A stretch of DNA of 64,000 nt from Myrica gale (taxonomy: Eukaryota > Streptophyta > Magnoliopsida > Fagales > Myricaceae), in NCBI GenBank assembly GCA_963930655.1, contig OZ005612.1:439001-503000 (forward strand). Reading direction: 5' to 3'. The translations under genes were made by a program, and so were the position numbers. The notes below the pieces were generated by a model. It was given only the letters and a program-made list of their open reading frames with translations, searched no databases and was not told where the DNA came from. How positions within the stretch are numbered: position 1 is the first letter of the stretch; each line of letters starts with the position of its first letter. This document shows, one piece after another, positions 1 through 12,285 of this stretch.

Positions 1-365
1 GTTCATTTGTTTATAACTATCATTTATTCACCTCTGCAGACAGGGCATCAGTTCCGACCAATCAATGTCTCTTAACCATGTAGTCTTCACGTAAACTCTA
101 AAAAGGAATGGAAACGGATGCGAAATCTGACTACCAAACAGGCATGCGAACAAAATATGAAGTCTTCTACTAAATCCAAAAGAATCTTTGACTGCCAAAG
201 CTCAGTTGGATTATCAAACCAATTCATGCATTCCTTAATTCCATATAGATACTAGCAACAACAAAAACAGCAGCAACACATGTATACTGGCTAAAAATAT
301 GTCAGTGGTGGGCAGAGCTGTTCATCGGCGATGGAGATGACTAAGAAGAGAAGAAAATCTTACAT
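1..365. other. Intergenic or intronic sequence, no gene seen
   Basis: AT-rich sequence without a convincing open frame or RNA gene. If the minus-strand exon proposed at about 415-560 is real, this stretch would be its first intron. Confidence 0.4.
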
Positions 366-414
366 TTAGACACAGAGAAAGACTGATACTAGATAAGAGA
401 GAGTCGAAAAGAGA

Positions 415-602
415 CCTTGCCTAAAATCTATAGCAGGCGGGAGTGTGAGACCCCGCGGAGGAGATACCAAAACGATGGAGACGGCGGGACGCGATGGCGG
501 CTGAACAGAGCAACTGAGAGAAGACAGAGAGGTGAAGAGAAGCAAAGGCCCAATCGCTGCGGCCCTGAGCATCGTTTCGTCAATTTTATACACTTCCACT
601 AA
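415..602 (-). promoter_or_regulatory. Possible promoter and 5' exon of a minus-strand gene
   Basis: On the minus strand a TATAAAA-like box sits near 583-589. It is followed by a CT-rich leader, typical of plant 5' UTRs, and a good donor (CAAG|GTCTCT) near 415. An open frame of 77 codons covers the stretch, but its first ATG lies upstream of the TATA-like box. I therefore read the stretch as mostly untranslated leader. The GC content is clearly higher than in the flanks. The rest of the gene would lie left of the window. I do not recognise a protein here. Confidence 0.25.
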
Positions 603-1465
603 AGTAAACGAGATGGGTCGGATTACTTACCCAAAAAACAACGAGTTGGGTCGGTTTTCATCAGATCTCTATAACCGTAACCATACCCTACTGCTTGGAA
701 ATCCGCCTCCTATCGCTCGGGTCAAGTCGGAGTTGAAACTACCGAACTTGGACATTAAACTTAGGTTTAATTAATACGCTAGTGAGCATTCCCCAATCCC
801 CAATCACCAACTGATAATATGTTTCATCTTAGACTGTTCTTATGAATTTTCCCAGTCTTGAAGTGATCATCATGTTAGATCGAACACCGCTCGAGAAAAA
901 AAGAGGCCTGAGGCAAAAATTTAAAAGTGAGGCCTTTTATTTTGTTTTTTTATAATAAACAAATAATAGATATTTACTTCTAATGCTCTTCTATGTAATA
1001 AAAAATAAATAAGTTCTTTCACAAAATAGAGCTACACATAAATTTTGAGAATAAACAATTTTTGAGGCCTTAATATAAAAAATTATTTCATAAAAAAAAA
1101 TTTTATATGAAATATATTATTGTTTTTTAGTATCACTCTTACATGGGATTTTTTATTGGTCAAAAAAGACAGCCTTTTTTGGGGTCTTGCTCGAGGGTAG
1201 GGGCCTTAGGCAACTGCTTAAGCAGTATACCCCTTGAGTCGACTCTGAGCTCGAGTGATCCCGTAAATAGAAAAAAAAAACTTACATGATTAATGAGAAC
1301 ATATCTTAACCAATCCTCGACTTTGTGGTGTTTAATTGCCAAAATTTTTGAGAATATTTCTTAAAAATTTTTGGGAATCTTGTGAATATTGAGGTTTGAA
1401 AAAAATTGTTAAAATTTTGGAATGTGTTTGTGTAGATATTGAAATTTTTTAAGATAGTAATAATT

Positions 1466-1769
1466 GGGGAAAAAGTCACTTTGAGTCGTTAAACTATCAA
1501 GCAAATTACAAATAGTGCTCAAAACTATCAATCTTGATACATTGAGCCCACGAACTACCAATTTTTATCAAATCGCGCCCTAACCTAAAATCTGAAGGTC
1601 AAAATCAACAGATTTGAGCCATGTGGCACAATTTTGACCGTCAGATTTTTGTTTAAGGCACGATTTGATAAAATTTGATAGTTTGTGGGCTCAATGTGTC
1701 AAAATTGGTAGTTTAGGGCTTTATTTATAATTTGTTTGATAGTTTAAGAGCTCAAAGTGACTTTACCCC
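1466..1769. mobile_element. Fold-back MITE, Mutator-like
   Basis: Two arms of about 110 bases pair as an inverted repeat. They begin GGGGAAAAAGTCACTTTGAG on the left and end with the complement CTCAAAGTGACTTTACCCC on the right. Each arm carries several 'aaactatca' motifs. The element is flanked by the direct repeat TAATAATT (1458-1465 and 1770-1777), 8 bases exact and 9 with one mismatch. A target duplication of this size and the long arms fit nonautonomous Mutator-like elements. There is no coding capacity. Confidence 0.7.
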
Positions 1770-2162
1770 TAATAATTGGGGAATTATTGTGTTTGGTTAA
1801 GTAGAAGAAAGAGAGTTTTTAAAATTATTTTTTTATTTTACTAATATCACAGTAAACAGCAAACCAAGCTTTGCAACTTTTTTATTTTGTATTTTTTTTT
1901 CATTCCCTCAAATATGTCAAATAGCTTTGCTGTCGTTGCATGAGAAATTTGGCACTTCAGTTTGGTCAGAGCAGAGGTGGGGCCATGTGTTTTTTGGTTT
2001 CCATCTATGCCCTTGGGGTATAAAGAAGTTGTAGGTCGTTCAGGGGTATAAATGGAAATGTTATGAGTTGTTTAAGGGACAAAAGCATTCTAAAATTGGT
2101 ACCGCCCACAATATTGACCCTGAATTGTTGGGTTATCAAACACTACCATAGTGAAATTACCT

Positions 2163-3353
2163 AGGTTTTGTTTGGTTGTGGGTTCAGGTCCCTGGTTCTA
2201 AGGTTCAAAGGAGGTTTTGAATCCATTTGTTGAACCAGCGTTTGGCTGGGTTAAGGGCTACTGTGACACACGCACATGTCATCTGCGTAATGGCATGGTC
2301 GGCACATAACCAACTGTAACGTTTACCTGTTATTCCGTAAAAAAAATTAAGTCATCAAAATCAACTCTCTGACATAATACATACACAACAAAAAAAAGAC
2401 GACTATAGTGTGTCATTACTCTTTGAGTTTAAAGCTTCGGGTTTGATCTCACTCTCCTGTTTCCACGCTCACTGCCTTGCTGTCCACCACTTCCATCATA
2501 AAATGCTTATTAATTTCGAGGTCTCCTTCTCCAACTACCGGAGTTAATCCCCACTGCCATTCTTGCAACATTTTTCCCTATTAACTCCCCAGCACTTGCT
2601 TGCTACTGATTACTTGAAGAGACTGCGAACCAGGGATTTGGACTTGGGTGCTAGAAGAAAGATTGTTGAGTGGATTGGCAAGGTGGGGCTATGGATCATT
2701 TTAAGGGTTTATAGCGTTTTGAATTTGATCTAGTAATCCCTGAAATATGTTGCAATTGCTTCAAAGGCCTATAGCGATATATATCTATTGAAAGGAACTT
2801 GCTTTTTGCATAAGTGCTTTGAAGACTTTTTTAACCTCTGAGAAAATTAGCCACCAAGGATGAAAAAGGAAAACATGTTGTGGAAACAAATCAAAACATG
2901 GGGGCACAAATTAAGATTGATCCAAAATGAGGCAGGGCAAATTTGGAAGAAACACAGGTGAGCGGCGAACTTGTGGATATGGCTGCTCGATGAGGCAAAA
3001 GAAAAAAATAGAGAAAGAAGGAGAGAGAGAGAGAGAGTAAAATTTTGCCTCTAACGTCTGTCAACAAGTTTCAGAGAATTTCTTAAGATTCATACAATTT
3101 CTGGCGTGGCAGAATAGCTGCAGTTTATTTTAGAATGAACGACTCAAATTTTAAGATACTCGTCCTTGATATCCATGTATTTTTTGGCTGGTGTCAGATG
3201 AATTAATGAATCAGTCAGACAAGACTGTGTACCATCTGACAGGACGAGTGGCAGAAAAAAACCCCTTGCTAAGCTCGCGTCCAACTTATTGAATCAAAAC
3301 CACAACCTTGACCCTGAACCAGAACTAGAACTCGCAAACAAACAAGCCCTTAA
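2163..3353. mobile_element. Candidate nonautonomous element with inverted ends
   Basis: The first about 80 bases (rich in GGTTC and TTTTGAATC motifs) resemble the reverse complement of the last about 80 bases (GATTCAAAACC, GAACCAGAACTAG). This suggests degenerate terminal inverted repeats bounding about 1.2 kb. The interior shows no transposase frame. I could not define a clear target duplication, so the boundaries are approximate and the class is open. Confidence 0.35.
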
Positions 3354-4107
3354 GTGTCATGTATGATCGAACTCCATTAATTTTAATTATATCTCAAATC
3401 CTCTACACCAGCTTAAAATTCCACACCTACCAAATGTCGCACACTTATGATGGGGAATTAAGTGCAACTTAGTTAGAAATTTTGAGGTGGAATTAAAAGT
3501 GGCGTGATCGATGACACATTTAGTAATTTGAGAATTAATGTAGACACATGAGATATTAGGAATTGGTTAATACCTTCGTCCCTTAATTGCGTAAGATTTT
3601 TGTCTTTTATGAGATTACTCAAGCTGATAGAATGACTACTTAGATACGAAGAATTCCGCAATAATCATACCCTAAAGATCAATTTGGGATTAAATAATAC
3701 TAGTTGACTAATTAAGCTTATAACTTATAAGTAATCAATGAAACAAAATTTATCAACCATAATGAAGGAAAAATGATACCCCGAAAGTTTATGAATATAA
3801 CTTTTTAATGGTAGAAATATAAAGACATTACGAGATGATGATTTAACTTTTATAGTATCAATCAAATTTTAAGAGCATGTAATCAATCAAATTATTCAAA
3901 TTCTGTTTAGGGAAAATCTATAGAATTTATAGAATGCTTTAGTGAAATGGTATGATTATCACGATGCATGAAGAAGTTTCATGGCATCATGATAGGAATG
4001 GACTGTGGAAGATTCCAGATGCATACGCGAGGGAATTACCGCGACTACACTCCAACCAGAACGCGAAACATGTGAAGGAAAGCATTTTCATTTTTAATAT
4101 ATTTTAA

Positions 4108-4321
4108 GGGATAAATGTAAAATTGGTTCCGGTACTATACACAAAAATCGATTTAATTTATGTGATATGAAAAATATCGATTTAGTCCTTTTAATTTCAG
4201 AACGTGATAAAATCAGTCCATAATGAAAGATCAATAACAAGTAAAAATAAAATAGGGGCTAAATCGATATTTTTCATATAACAACACCTACATCAATTTT
4301 TACTGATTTTACATTTATCTC
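4108..4321. mobile_element. Short inverted-repeat MITE
   Basis: The left end GGGATAAATGTAAAAT matches the complement of the right end ATTTTACATTTATCTC. Internal 'atcgatttag' and 'ctaaatcgat' blocks also pair. The flanks ATATTTTAA and ATATTTTTT agree at 7 of 9 positions, a possible worn 9-base target duplication. It lies about 400 bases upstream of the SGT1 start codon. Confidence 0.55.
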
Positions 4322-4724
4322 ATATTTTTTTTTAATGCAAATGGCTACAGGATGTATCGCGGCAGTTTCCCTGCTCCAATAATTTGACATCGATTCAGTC
4401 CTCCATCCTGGAAGATTCCAGAGGTGCATTCCGTCGTTGACTGTCTTTTATTATTATCAGTTCAAGTAAAAGCTATTTTCATTTTAATTTCCACTAATTA
4501 CACATTTTAATTAAGATTTTCAATTTAATTTAACGATTATTCAAGAGGGCAAGAACGAAATTCGACGACTTATTACTATATTAGATAATTACAACTAAAT
4601 TGATTTTTAGGCAGTTTTTTGTTTTCTTAAAGAACCATCGAGTCAATCCGTTTTTCTTCCATTCCGGCAGATCTCCTTGTCGCTCTCGCTCTCCACCTCG
4701 CTCTGTTATTGTACGCGACCAATC

Positions 4725-7700
4725 ATGGCGTCGGATCTCGAAAGCAAGGCCAAAGCGGCTTTCATCGACGACCACTTCGAGCTGGCTGTGGAGCTCTACA
4801 CCCAGGCCATCGCTCTCAACTCTAACCACGCCGAGCTCTACGCCGACCGCGCCCAGGCCAACATCAAACTCAACAACTTCACTGGTACTAGATTAAACCT
4901 TTCGTTTCGAGATTATTGTATCATTCTTCATTGAGCGTGCTGGGTTTGGTTACCCACTTTAGTTTGGTGGCTGAGAAAACAGGAGGAATAGAAAGAAGGG
5001 AATACGACAGTAAAATTCATTTCCTAGATTTGCCTGTTACTGTTAATGCTATTCGTTACACGGTTGTCGACGTTGAAAGTTAGGAACTTCAGTCGTACTT
5101 TAATGCATTTGATTGATCGCAGTTTCTTATTTAGCTTTTTGCTGGGAGACCGGATGTTAAAGGACGGAGATAATTTCACTGCAAATAAAACTTTGAACGG
5201 TGTTAATGTAGTAACTACCTAACTTGGGTTTTAACCGGAACCGTTAATGGTCTGGCTAGGAGTGGAATTAGAGATTTTAATGGGCTCTGTTTTTTCAGTA
5301 ATGCCCTATTGCATAGATTTGACTGTTACTGTTAGTCTTATTCGTTACACAGCTGTGTACGTTGAAAGTTAGGAACTTCTTTTTCCGGGGTAAGTTAAAC
5401 TTAGGAACTTCAGTCGTACTCTAATGCATCTGATTGATTGCAGTTCTTATTTAGCTTTTTGCTGGAAGAACGGATTTTAAAGGACAAGATAATTTCACTG
5501 CAGATAAAACTTTGAAGGGAATCAAGTAGTTTCTTTTCTTTTGAAGCACTTCGCGATGAGAGGATGCCACCGTTCTTTTATTTTTTTATTGCGGGGGGGG
5601 GGGGGAGGTGTTAATGTAGTAACTGCCTAACTTGAGTTTTAACTGTAACCTTTAATGGTCTGGCTAGGAGTGGAATTGGAGATTTTAATGGGCTCTGCTT
5701 TTCAGTAATGCCATATTGCATATTGTAAATCCTTTTTTGTCGGCTGTAATGGTGTTACACATTCGCACATATTTTGCTCTAAATATTGTTTGAAACTTGT
5801 TTGGAAGTATCTCTTCTCTCCCTCTACTCTGCAGCATAAACCGAACAACACGATTCTGGCTTGATATTGGCTCAGTAAAATGCAATTCCAAAAGTTTACT
5901 ATGTGGCTCAACAGATGAATGCATCAAGCTTGAATAGCTAGCTCCTTGGTTTAACTCAAATCTTTTATTGTCAGAAAGGAAAACAGTTGAGCTCCACCCA
6001 AGATTGGTTTGATTATAAGACTGACAATCATTGGTTGAGTAAACTCTCCATCTAGTCAGATTTCTTATTATTTGGAGAAAAAAAAACACTTAAGCTTTCC
6101 TTGAGATTGGTTCAATAAGATGTTGTTGGCAACATAATGAATATAGGTAGAACAATTTACTGCTCAGCTCAAATTGGGAAGTTTCCATTAATATGTCTGT
6201 GTTTCTGTTTCATACTCTTTTCGTCCTTATGTTTTGTGTGATTGCATAATGACATCCATTGATACAAACACAGGCATGCATGTGAAGAAACATTTAGTTT
6301 CCTTTAATTCTATGTTTTTGTTGGTGAATTTTAGTTGTGAGAACAATATGTGGCAAGTGTTGATTAATCTCTTGTTGTCTCTTGCACAGAGGCTGTTGCT
6401 GATGCAAACAGAGCGATTGAATTGGACAGTTTGTTGTCCAAAGCATACTTGCGTAAAGGGTGAGTACAATGCAGTAGTCACATAGACAGTATGCATTGGT
6501 GTAACTGAACGTGTTTGGAGCTTCCTTTGAAATTCAGGCTTTGGGAGAGATTTATGGTTCAATTACTCTGAAAAGAAAAAAAGAAGAAGAAGAAGAAGAA
6601 GAAAGAAAGCAGGAAGTAGAACATAACAATCATATAGACGTAGTTAGTTGATTATATCGCTTATTGTATATTCACTTTTTTCAGAATGTTTCTTGGTGCC
6701 AGCAGAAATCTATTTTTGTTCCCCTGCTAATTATCTCCATTTGGAAATGTAACTATCATTCTCTTTGGAGGTGGACATCATGAATCCTGCTGCTCATTCT
6801 ATGAGAGTTCATTTTTAGTGCAATTCTTCAGGTTGTATATTTTTCTATTATCACGACTCAATACATCCCCAATAAAATAGTCATGCTTTATTAATTAGGG
6901 CCATGATTGCATTCTGCCAAATAGCACTGTGGAAGTGAGGGTTCTGTTAGGTGTTGATGTAAAAGAATGTGTTTGTTGACTGGTTCTTGGCTACCTGAAT
7001 TCTCGGGAATAGCTGAATTTTCACAGAAGAACCTCTCTACCATCACTACCCTGCTGCTCTTGCTTTCAATGGTTTCCTTTTTTTTTTATAAGACTTTCAA
7101 TGGTTTCCTGACATCCCCCATCATTGGTATCTCTGGATTTCTGGGCTACTTCTTCCGCTACCATCTCCTGCACTCTTGTGACTACTACCACCTGCTTCAC
7201 TGTTGTTGTCAATTTTACTGCACGCTTGTTGGACTATGAACAGTTCTTTTAGTTAAACATGCTCATAAGAATTGAAGAAGTCCCAGGTTGGAGCTAATGT
7301 GTGCACCACCAATTTCGGTGTGGGATCTATTTTCACTCCTGTGCTTTACAATTTTGTGTCCCACAATCTGGTGTCATCTAGTGTTCAAAGTAACCTATGC
7401 TGAAAGTAGATAGGATAGATTAAATTTGAAGCGTCTGCAGGAAATTGTGCCATACCTCACTGAGTTTTTTGAAATAATATTTGACATGCTAGGACACTAC
7501 TCTAGGTTCAGTTATGACTTAGGAGTCATATGAGGGGTTTCTGGGGACAAATAGTTCTGTAGGTACAGCATATACTGGTTTGTCATGCCTTGATGTACTC
7601 TTTATGAAATATAGGTCTTTCCTCATCTTTATTGAGGACTTATTTGGCATGCAAGCACATGTGCTCCCAATTGTTTATTCTCCTTGCATTCGGACTGGTT

Positions 7701-10539
7701 ATATGCGAGTTCTGTATCATGCTTGATTATGCGGTTCCCAAGAGTCTCTGACTACTCTTTGCTATTTCTTTTCACAGCACCGCATGCTTCAAGCTTGAAG
7801 AATATCAGACTGCGAAGGCAGCCTTGGAGAAAGGTGCATCTTTGGCCCCGGGCGAGTCAAGATTCATGAATTTGCTCAAAGAATGTGATCAGTGTATTGC
7901 AGGTGCATTGTTGCCTCTTAGAGCCTTAGATCTTTTAGTGACTGATAAAGCTGTTTTACTTTTGGCCACAGTTGAATGTTCTGATTGTTATTTGGATTGA
8001 ATTTCTTTTGGTAGGAAAAGAAATAGTTACGAAAATTATTATGTAACAGAATTTGTAGCATAGCGGTCGATGCCTTGTTATTTTAATATGGAATGTTGCA
8101 TATTTGTTTAGATGAAGCTGGTGATATACCGAACCAGTCATTGGAGAAAAGCACACCAACAAGTGTTGTATCTTCAGAAGTTGTTCAGCCTGTGACTGAT
8201 CCTTCCCAGCAGGTGGTGTTAACATCTGCCAAACCAAAATACAGGTTAGTTCAACTTTTTGTTTTCTTGGTTTCCATCTAATGTATTGCTGAGTGAATTA
8301 AGAGATGAATAAATTTGACAGTAGCATTTGTTTTATTTTTCAAGGTTTAAACAGTTTTCAAAATTTTCCATTCGGAGTTCTTTTCAAAAATTGTAGTTTA
8401 TTTGTACAAATGTAAAGTTGTGTGTTTAGTGTGGTATCTAATCCTCTGTGAAGTTGGCACTGTGAATAATACATTTATTGATCAAAAGTGCAGGCATGAA
8501 TTCTACCAGAAGCCAGAGGAAGTGGTCATGACTATATTTGCTAAGGGCATACCAGCTGAAAATGTTCATGTTGACTTTGGTGAACAAATAGTATGATTGA
8601 CATCAATCTGATGCTTCTGTCTCCGTACATCTTTCTCATTGGTTTTTACAGTTGTAAAAAATTATAGGTTCAAGTTGTTGGATAGAATGAATTCTAAATT
8701 TTATTGGGGTCTGTGCAGCTGAGTGTTTGCATTGATGTTCCTGGTGAGGAGGCATATAATTTTCAACCTCGCTTATTTGGAAAGGTATTGCTGCACCTTG
8801 TCAGAATGATGCATAACTGAATGTGTATACACTGAATTTCATTCTATGTATTACGGTTGCAAGTTTACTGTTGCTATTCTGGTTTTCTGCAAACAGATAA
8901 TTCCTTCCAAGTGCAGATATGATGTGTTGTCTACAAAAATTGAAATTCACCTTGCAAAAGCTGAACCAATACAGTGGAAATCTCTTGAATACAGCAATGA
9001 ACATACAGTTCCACAAAGGGTTAATGCCCCAGGTAGGTTCATATTTTTGTAATGTATACTGTTACGGTGTTCAAATATAGACTTGTTGTAAGGAACATAT
9101 TAGACTGGTTCACTAATTTCATTTGGGATCTCATTCTCTGTCTGTCTCTCTTTCTCTCACAGACTCACACGCACTCTAATCATCAATAGAAATACTTCAA
9201 CTGCTCAACTCCTTTTGTTACATGGTACTCTGGTTGCTCCTAAAATGGTTGTCTGGAAAACTACAAATGGGACCTATTGAAAAACACGATTCCTGACCAT
9301 CGATTATAGGGATTGCCATATATCAAGTAGTGGTTACTTCCTGCTATTTGTTTTGTGGTCTTTATGGCGAATTTTTCTATATGTTGTGCATGCTTTTAGA
9401 GAGATGGACCTGGCTTGCTTGTTTGGGGGCTTGGGAAAATTTTTACAAGCCCAGCCCAGCCTGGCGTGAAGATTTTAGTTATGGTTGTGGTCTGATAGGC
9501 TTGGCTGGGGTTGGGCTATCAGAAAACATGTAAACCTACACCCAGATATTGTATCTTGCTTGCTAAAGCATTGGCTCAATATTAACCATCCTTTTCCATG
9601 TTGATAAGATTAGTTCTTGCTATTAATTTGGCAGTTATTGGGACTCAAAGAGCTACTTACCCATCCTCAAAACCAAAGGGAGTAGATTGGGATAAGCTTG
9701 AAGCTGAAGTGAAGAAGGAGGTTTGCCTTTAACCTACTGTATTTTATGCTGATACATGCTATTGGTCTCTTAAATTTGGCCCAGGTTTGAATTTGCCAGT
9801 GATATCTTTTAATAGTTTGATTTTTTTCTCGTCAATAATTTGAAGGTAACAATGTGGCCCTTTCATCCAATTGAATTGAACACGTGGTAAGACAGAAGCT
9901 TGATGTGACACAATCACTTGTCTGCCATGTGCGCAATTCAATTAATGGTTAAGGGACGGAAGGATGACATTACTCCATTTCAACATTTTCCAAATTTCCA
10001 GGGATAGAATTGAACTTGATAAATTTCAGGGGCAAAATTTGAACTGAAGTTGAAATTTTTTTAGGGATCAAAAGTGTATTCCAACTATTTTTACATTGGT
10101 CTTGCTATTGTTTTTTCGTGCACTTGCTATTCATCAGTTTTTCCCATTTCAGGAGAAAGACGAAAAGCTCGATGGTGATGCAGCTTTAAACAAATTTTTC
10201 CAAAACATATACGCAGATGCTGATGAGGACACCCGAAGAGCCATGAAAAAATCATTTGTAAGACTTCTTAACACTGGTCTTATGTTTAAGTATTGTTGAA
10301 TTCACCTTACCAAACGTAATTAGTTTGTGGTGATCTTGATGAATGATATCTTCAAAGGAACCAACAGTTTGGTGAATTCTGCCATAATGCTTTCTGTTCT
10401 TCGTCGTAATGTGGGGTTTGATATTCCTCAGGTTGAATCAAATGGGACAGTGCTCTCCACGAATTGGAAAGAAGTGGGTACAAAGAAGGTGGAGGGAAGC
10501 CCTCCTGATGGCATGGAGATGAGGAAGTGGGAGTACTGA
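4725..10539 (+). CDS. SGT1: SGT1, co-chaperone of HSP90 and plant immunity
   Basis: Ten exons: 4725-4884, 6390-6459, 7778-7902, 8112-8244, 8494-8590, 8719-8784, 8897-9032, 9635-9720, 10153-10257, 10432-10539. All have GT-AG junctions, and together they make 361 codons plus stop, the usual SGT1 length. Residues 1 to about 118 form the TPR domain (start [13 protein letters not shown]). A variable linker follows (about 119-162). The CS domain, which binds HSP90, runs from YQKPEEVV to WKSLEY (about 163-250). The SGS domain (about 272-361) has [18 protein letters not shown] and ends [12 protein letters not shown]. In plants SGT1 works with RAR1 and HSP90 to stabilise NLR immune receptors and also serves SCF ubiquitin ligases. 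The start was chosen because it gives the conserved N-terminus; an in-frame ATG 48 bases upstream is not conserved. No defect is seen. Intron 1 carries a tandem duplication and intron 8 a fold-back element. Confidence 0.95.
5025..5723. repeat. Tandem duplication inside SGT1 intron 1
   Basis: Two diverged copies, about 5025-5316 and 5317-5723, share blocks in the same order: 'gttgaaagttaggaactt', 'ttatttagctttttgctgg', 'gataatttcactgca', 'ggtctggctaggagtgg' and 'cagtaatgcc'. Copy 2 has extra sequence, including a run of 13 G at 5593-5605. Open frames in this part are intronic noise. Confidence 0.7.
9757..10085. mobile_element. Fold-back MITE in SGT1 intron 8
   Basis: The stretch is roughly palindromic. 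'ccaattgaattg...cacgtgg' on the left pairs with 'ccatgtgcgcaattcaatt' on the right. The outer ends carry the 'ggtctcttaaatttggcc' and 'agggatcaaaagtg' type motifs common to plant inverted-repeat MITEs. It fills most of intron 8 and ends about 70 bases before the exon 9 acceptor. Confidence 0.5.
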
Positions 10540-10680
10540 GAGTCTTGCAAAATTAATTAAAAAAAAGGATATATTGTAACTTAACGGTGTGATTTTGATT
10601 CACGAACCACTGTTTTTAGTCATTTACTTTCGAGCATTTATTGGTGTTGTTGAGAATGAAACTCATTCGAGGATGAGTTA

Positions 10681-10934
10681 ACTCCAACTCCAAGGGGTTG
10701 GCTGGTGGTCAGTGCCTAGGACTTAAGGTTGTACTTATTAACTTTTGAGGTTTGAAGTTCGAATTCGCTAAATACAAGCAACTTTTATCTGGTTTGTGTA
10801 GTTTAGGGATTGTATGCAAAGTCGCATGTATCTGGCTTGTACGCTTCTGGGATTCATCTGTTTGTTAAAATGGGTTTTAATTCAGCCGGTATGTCTGGTC
10901 TGATTTTTTCCCCGTCATCCAAAAAAACACAAAT
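10681..10934 (+). mobile_element. tRNA-derived SINE
   Basis: The left end 'ccaaggggttggctggtgg' resembles a pol III A box, and 'gaagttcgaattc' about 60 bases downstream resembles a B box. A unique body follows, ending in a short A-rich tail. Direct repeats GAGGATGAGTTA (10669-10680) and GAGGTTGAGTTA (10935-10946) match at 11 of 12 positions, so a target-site duplication brackets the element. It sits about 140 bases after the SGT1 stop codon and may lie in its 3' UTR or just beyond. Confidence 0.7.
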
Positions 10935-11324
10935 GAGGTTGAGTTACTGTTTTTGTTTATAATCTGTCTTAACCTTGGTTTCACGCCCGTTGTCTTGAGA
11001 TCCACGAGTTCCTGCCCAGCTGATAGATTTGGGGTGTTTGTAAAAGATTGGTGTTTGATTGCTAATATTTTAGGGTGTTAGTAAAAAAATTGAAGAGATG
11101 ATTTGAATTAATTTTTGAATTAATGATTATTTTCGTCCCTAATTTTTCATCCCTTTTAAAAAATTGTCCTTAAAGTTTTCATGTTTATCACATTCTTGGG
11201 CTTTATGATGTTATAAAAATAGTCTTTCCATCCCACTTTTGTTGAATTGTTTACTCAACTAAAGACCTTACATGTCATTACTAATCAGACAGTGACACAT
11301 GAAAAAAATTAAATGACTAGAATT

Positions 11325-11620
11325 ACATAGCCTCCCTTAGAGAAGGGGTGGTCGGGAGCCACCCCGTAAAAGGGGGAGCTATTGAGTGTCGAGCCCTCGT
11401 TGGTGGCTCATCGAGCCATCTCTCGCCGAAGGAGCTCAGATCTAGGCTTCTCCTTTGCGAGGTGGCTCTCGGCCTCCCTTGGAGCCCTTCTCCAAGGGAG
11501 GCCTGTGGCTCAGCGAGCCACCCCTCGTGGCTTTGCCGTGTGGCTACCCTTTCTCCAAGGAGACCGGTGGCTCCCGGCCAACCCTTCTCCAGGGAGACAG
11601 GTGGCTGTCCAAAATTTTGG
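11325..11620. repeat. GC-rich block of repeated 'gtggctc/gagccac' motifs
   Basis: The motifs 'gtggctc' and 'gagccac' recur in both orientations together with 'ccttctccaaggga' and 'tctccaaggag'. Open frames of 212 codons on the minus strand and 158 on the plus strand overlap here, but they are low-complexity and match no family I know. I interpret it as part of a repetitive element, not a gene. Confidence 0.5.
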
Positions 11621-12285
11621 CTACGCATAGAGTTATCACGAAGTCTCGAATTCTCTATCCAAGCCCGGATTATTAGAAGATCCGACCCGAGTATTTGTAC
11701 TAGCAGTTCGCGGGGGCTATCAAAGCCACCCGAAAAACAAAAAGCAGAAATAAAACACGCACTGGACGTCGACGATGCTGATGTTTTGCTCATCGAAACG
11801 TCGTCGTGCTGGGTGTTTAAGTGAAGAGTCTGCAGCCGTTTTCCATTTCTAGCTTTCCATCCTCCGCCTCTCGGATCGGCCAATTCCGCATCAGGTACAC
11901 GAGAAACCCCGTGTAGTCCTCCATTTTTTCCGGAAACAAAAATGATTCTCAAGATTTCCAACCCTTGTCATTTCGTTTCTGTTGCTCACTCCCTCCCTGC
12001 GACAGTACGGATCACAAATTCATGTTTAAGTGACGACTTAATACTTTGTGATTTCAAATTCTTTCTGTCACTTCACTGAACAGCCAAAGTGCCAAACTGA
12101 GCCCTCTGTCAAAAAATGGATTCCTTTTCTTTTCAAACCATTTCCAATTGGTGTTTTAAATTTTGGGAATTTTTCCTTCTGTGTACTTTGATCTGCATAT
12201 GGGAGTACGTGAATTAGCTCAATTGATTTTCAATTTTCTTTCTCATTTTAAATCGGCATCTGTAGGGTTCGTCGGAAGCTGAAGA

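Larger units (their letters stand above)
603..4724. other. Intergenic region upstream of SGT1
   Basis: Long AT-rich spacer without a supported gene. It holds an inverted-repeat element at 1466-1769, a larger candidate element with inverted ends at about 2163-3353, a GA microsatellite near 3020-3037, and a short inverted-repeat element at 4108-4321. The last 100 bases before the SGT1 start are CT-rich, as expected for a plant 5' UTR. Confidence 0.6.
10540..12285. other. Spacer between SGT1 and TRAPPC1
   Basis: Contains the SGT1 3' flank, a SINE (10681-10934), a GC-rich repetitive block (about 11325-11620) and the presumed promoter and leader of the next gene. A possible 5' UTR intron acceptor (CTGTAG) lies about 20 bases before the downstream ATG. 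Confidence 0.5.

Noticed and set aside
5685-6089. 134-codon minus-strand frame
   Set aside because: It lies wholly in SGT1 intron 1, partly in the duplicated block, and reads like no known protein.
10755-10766. tRNA gene suggested by a B-box-like GTTCGAATTC
   Set aside because: No cloverleaf can be drawn. The context is a SINE with a target duplication.
11323-11961. 212-codon minus-strand frame and 158-codon plus-strand frame
   Set aside because: Both cover the same GC-rich repetitive block, with composition driven by repeated motifs. No domain pattern is visible.
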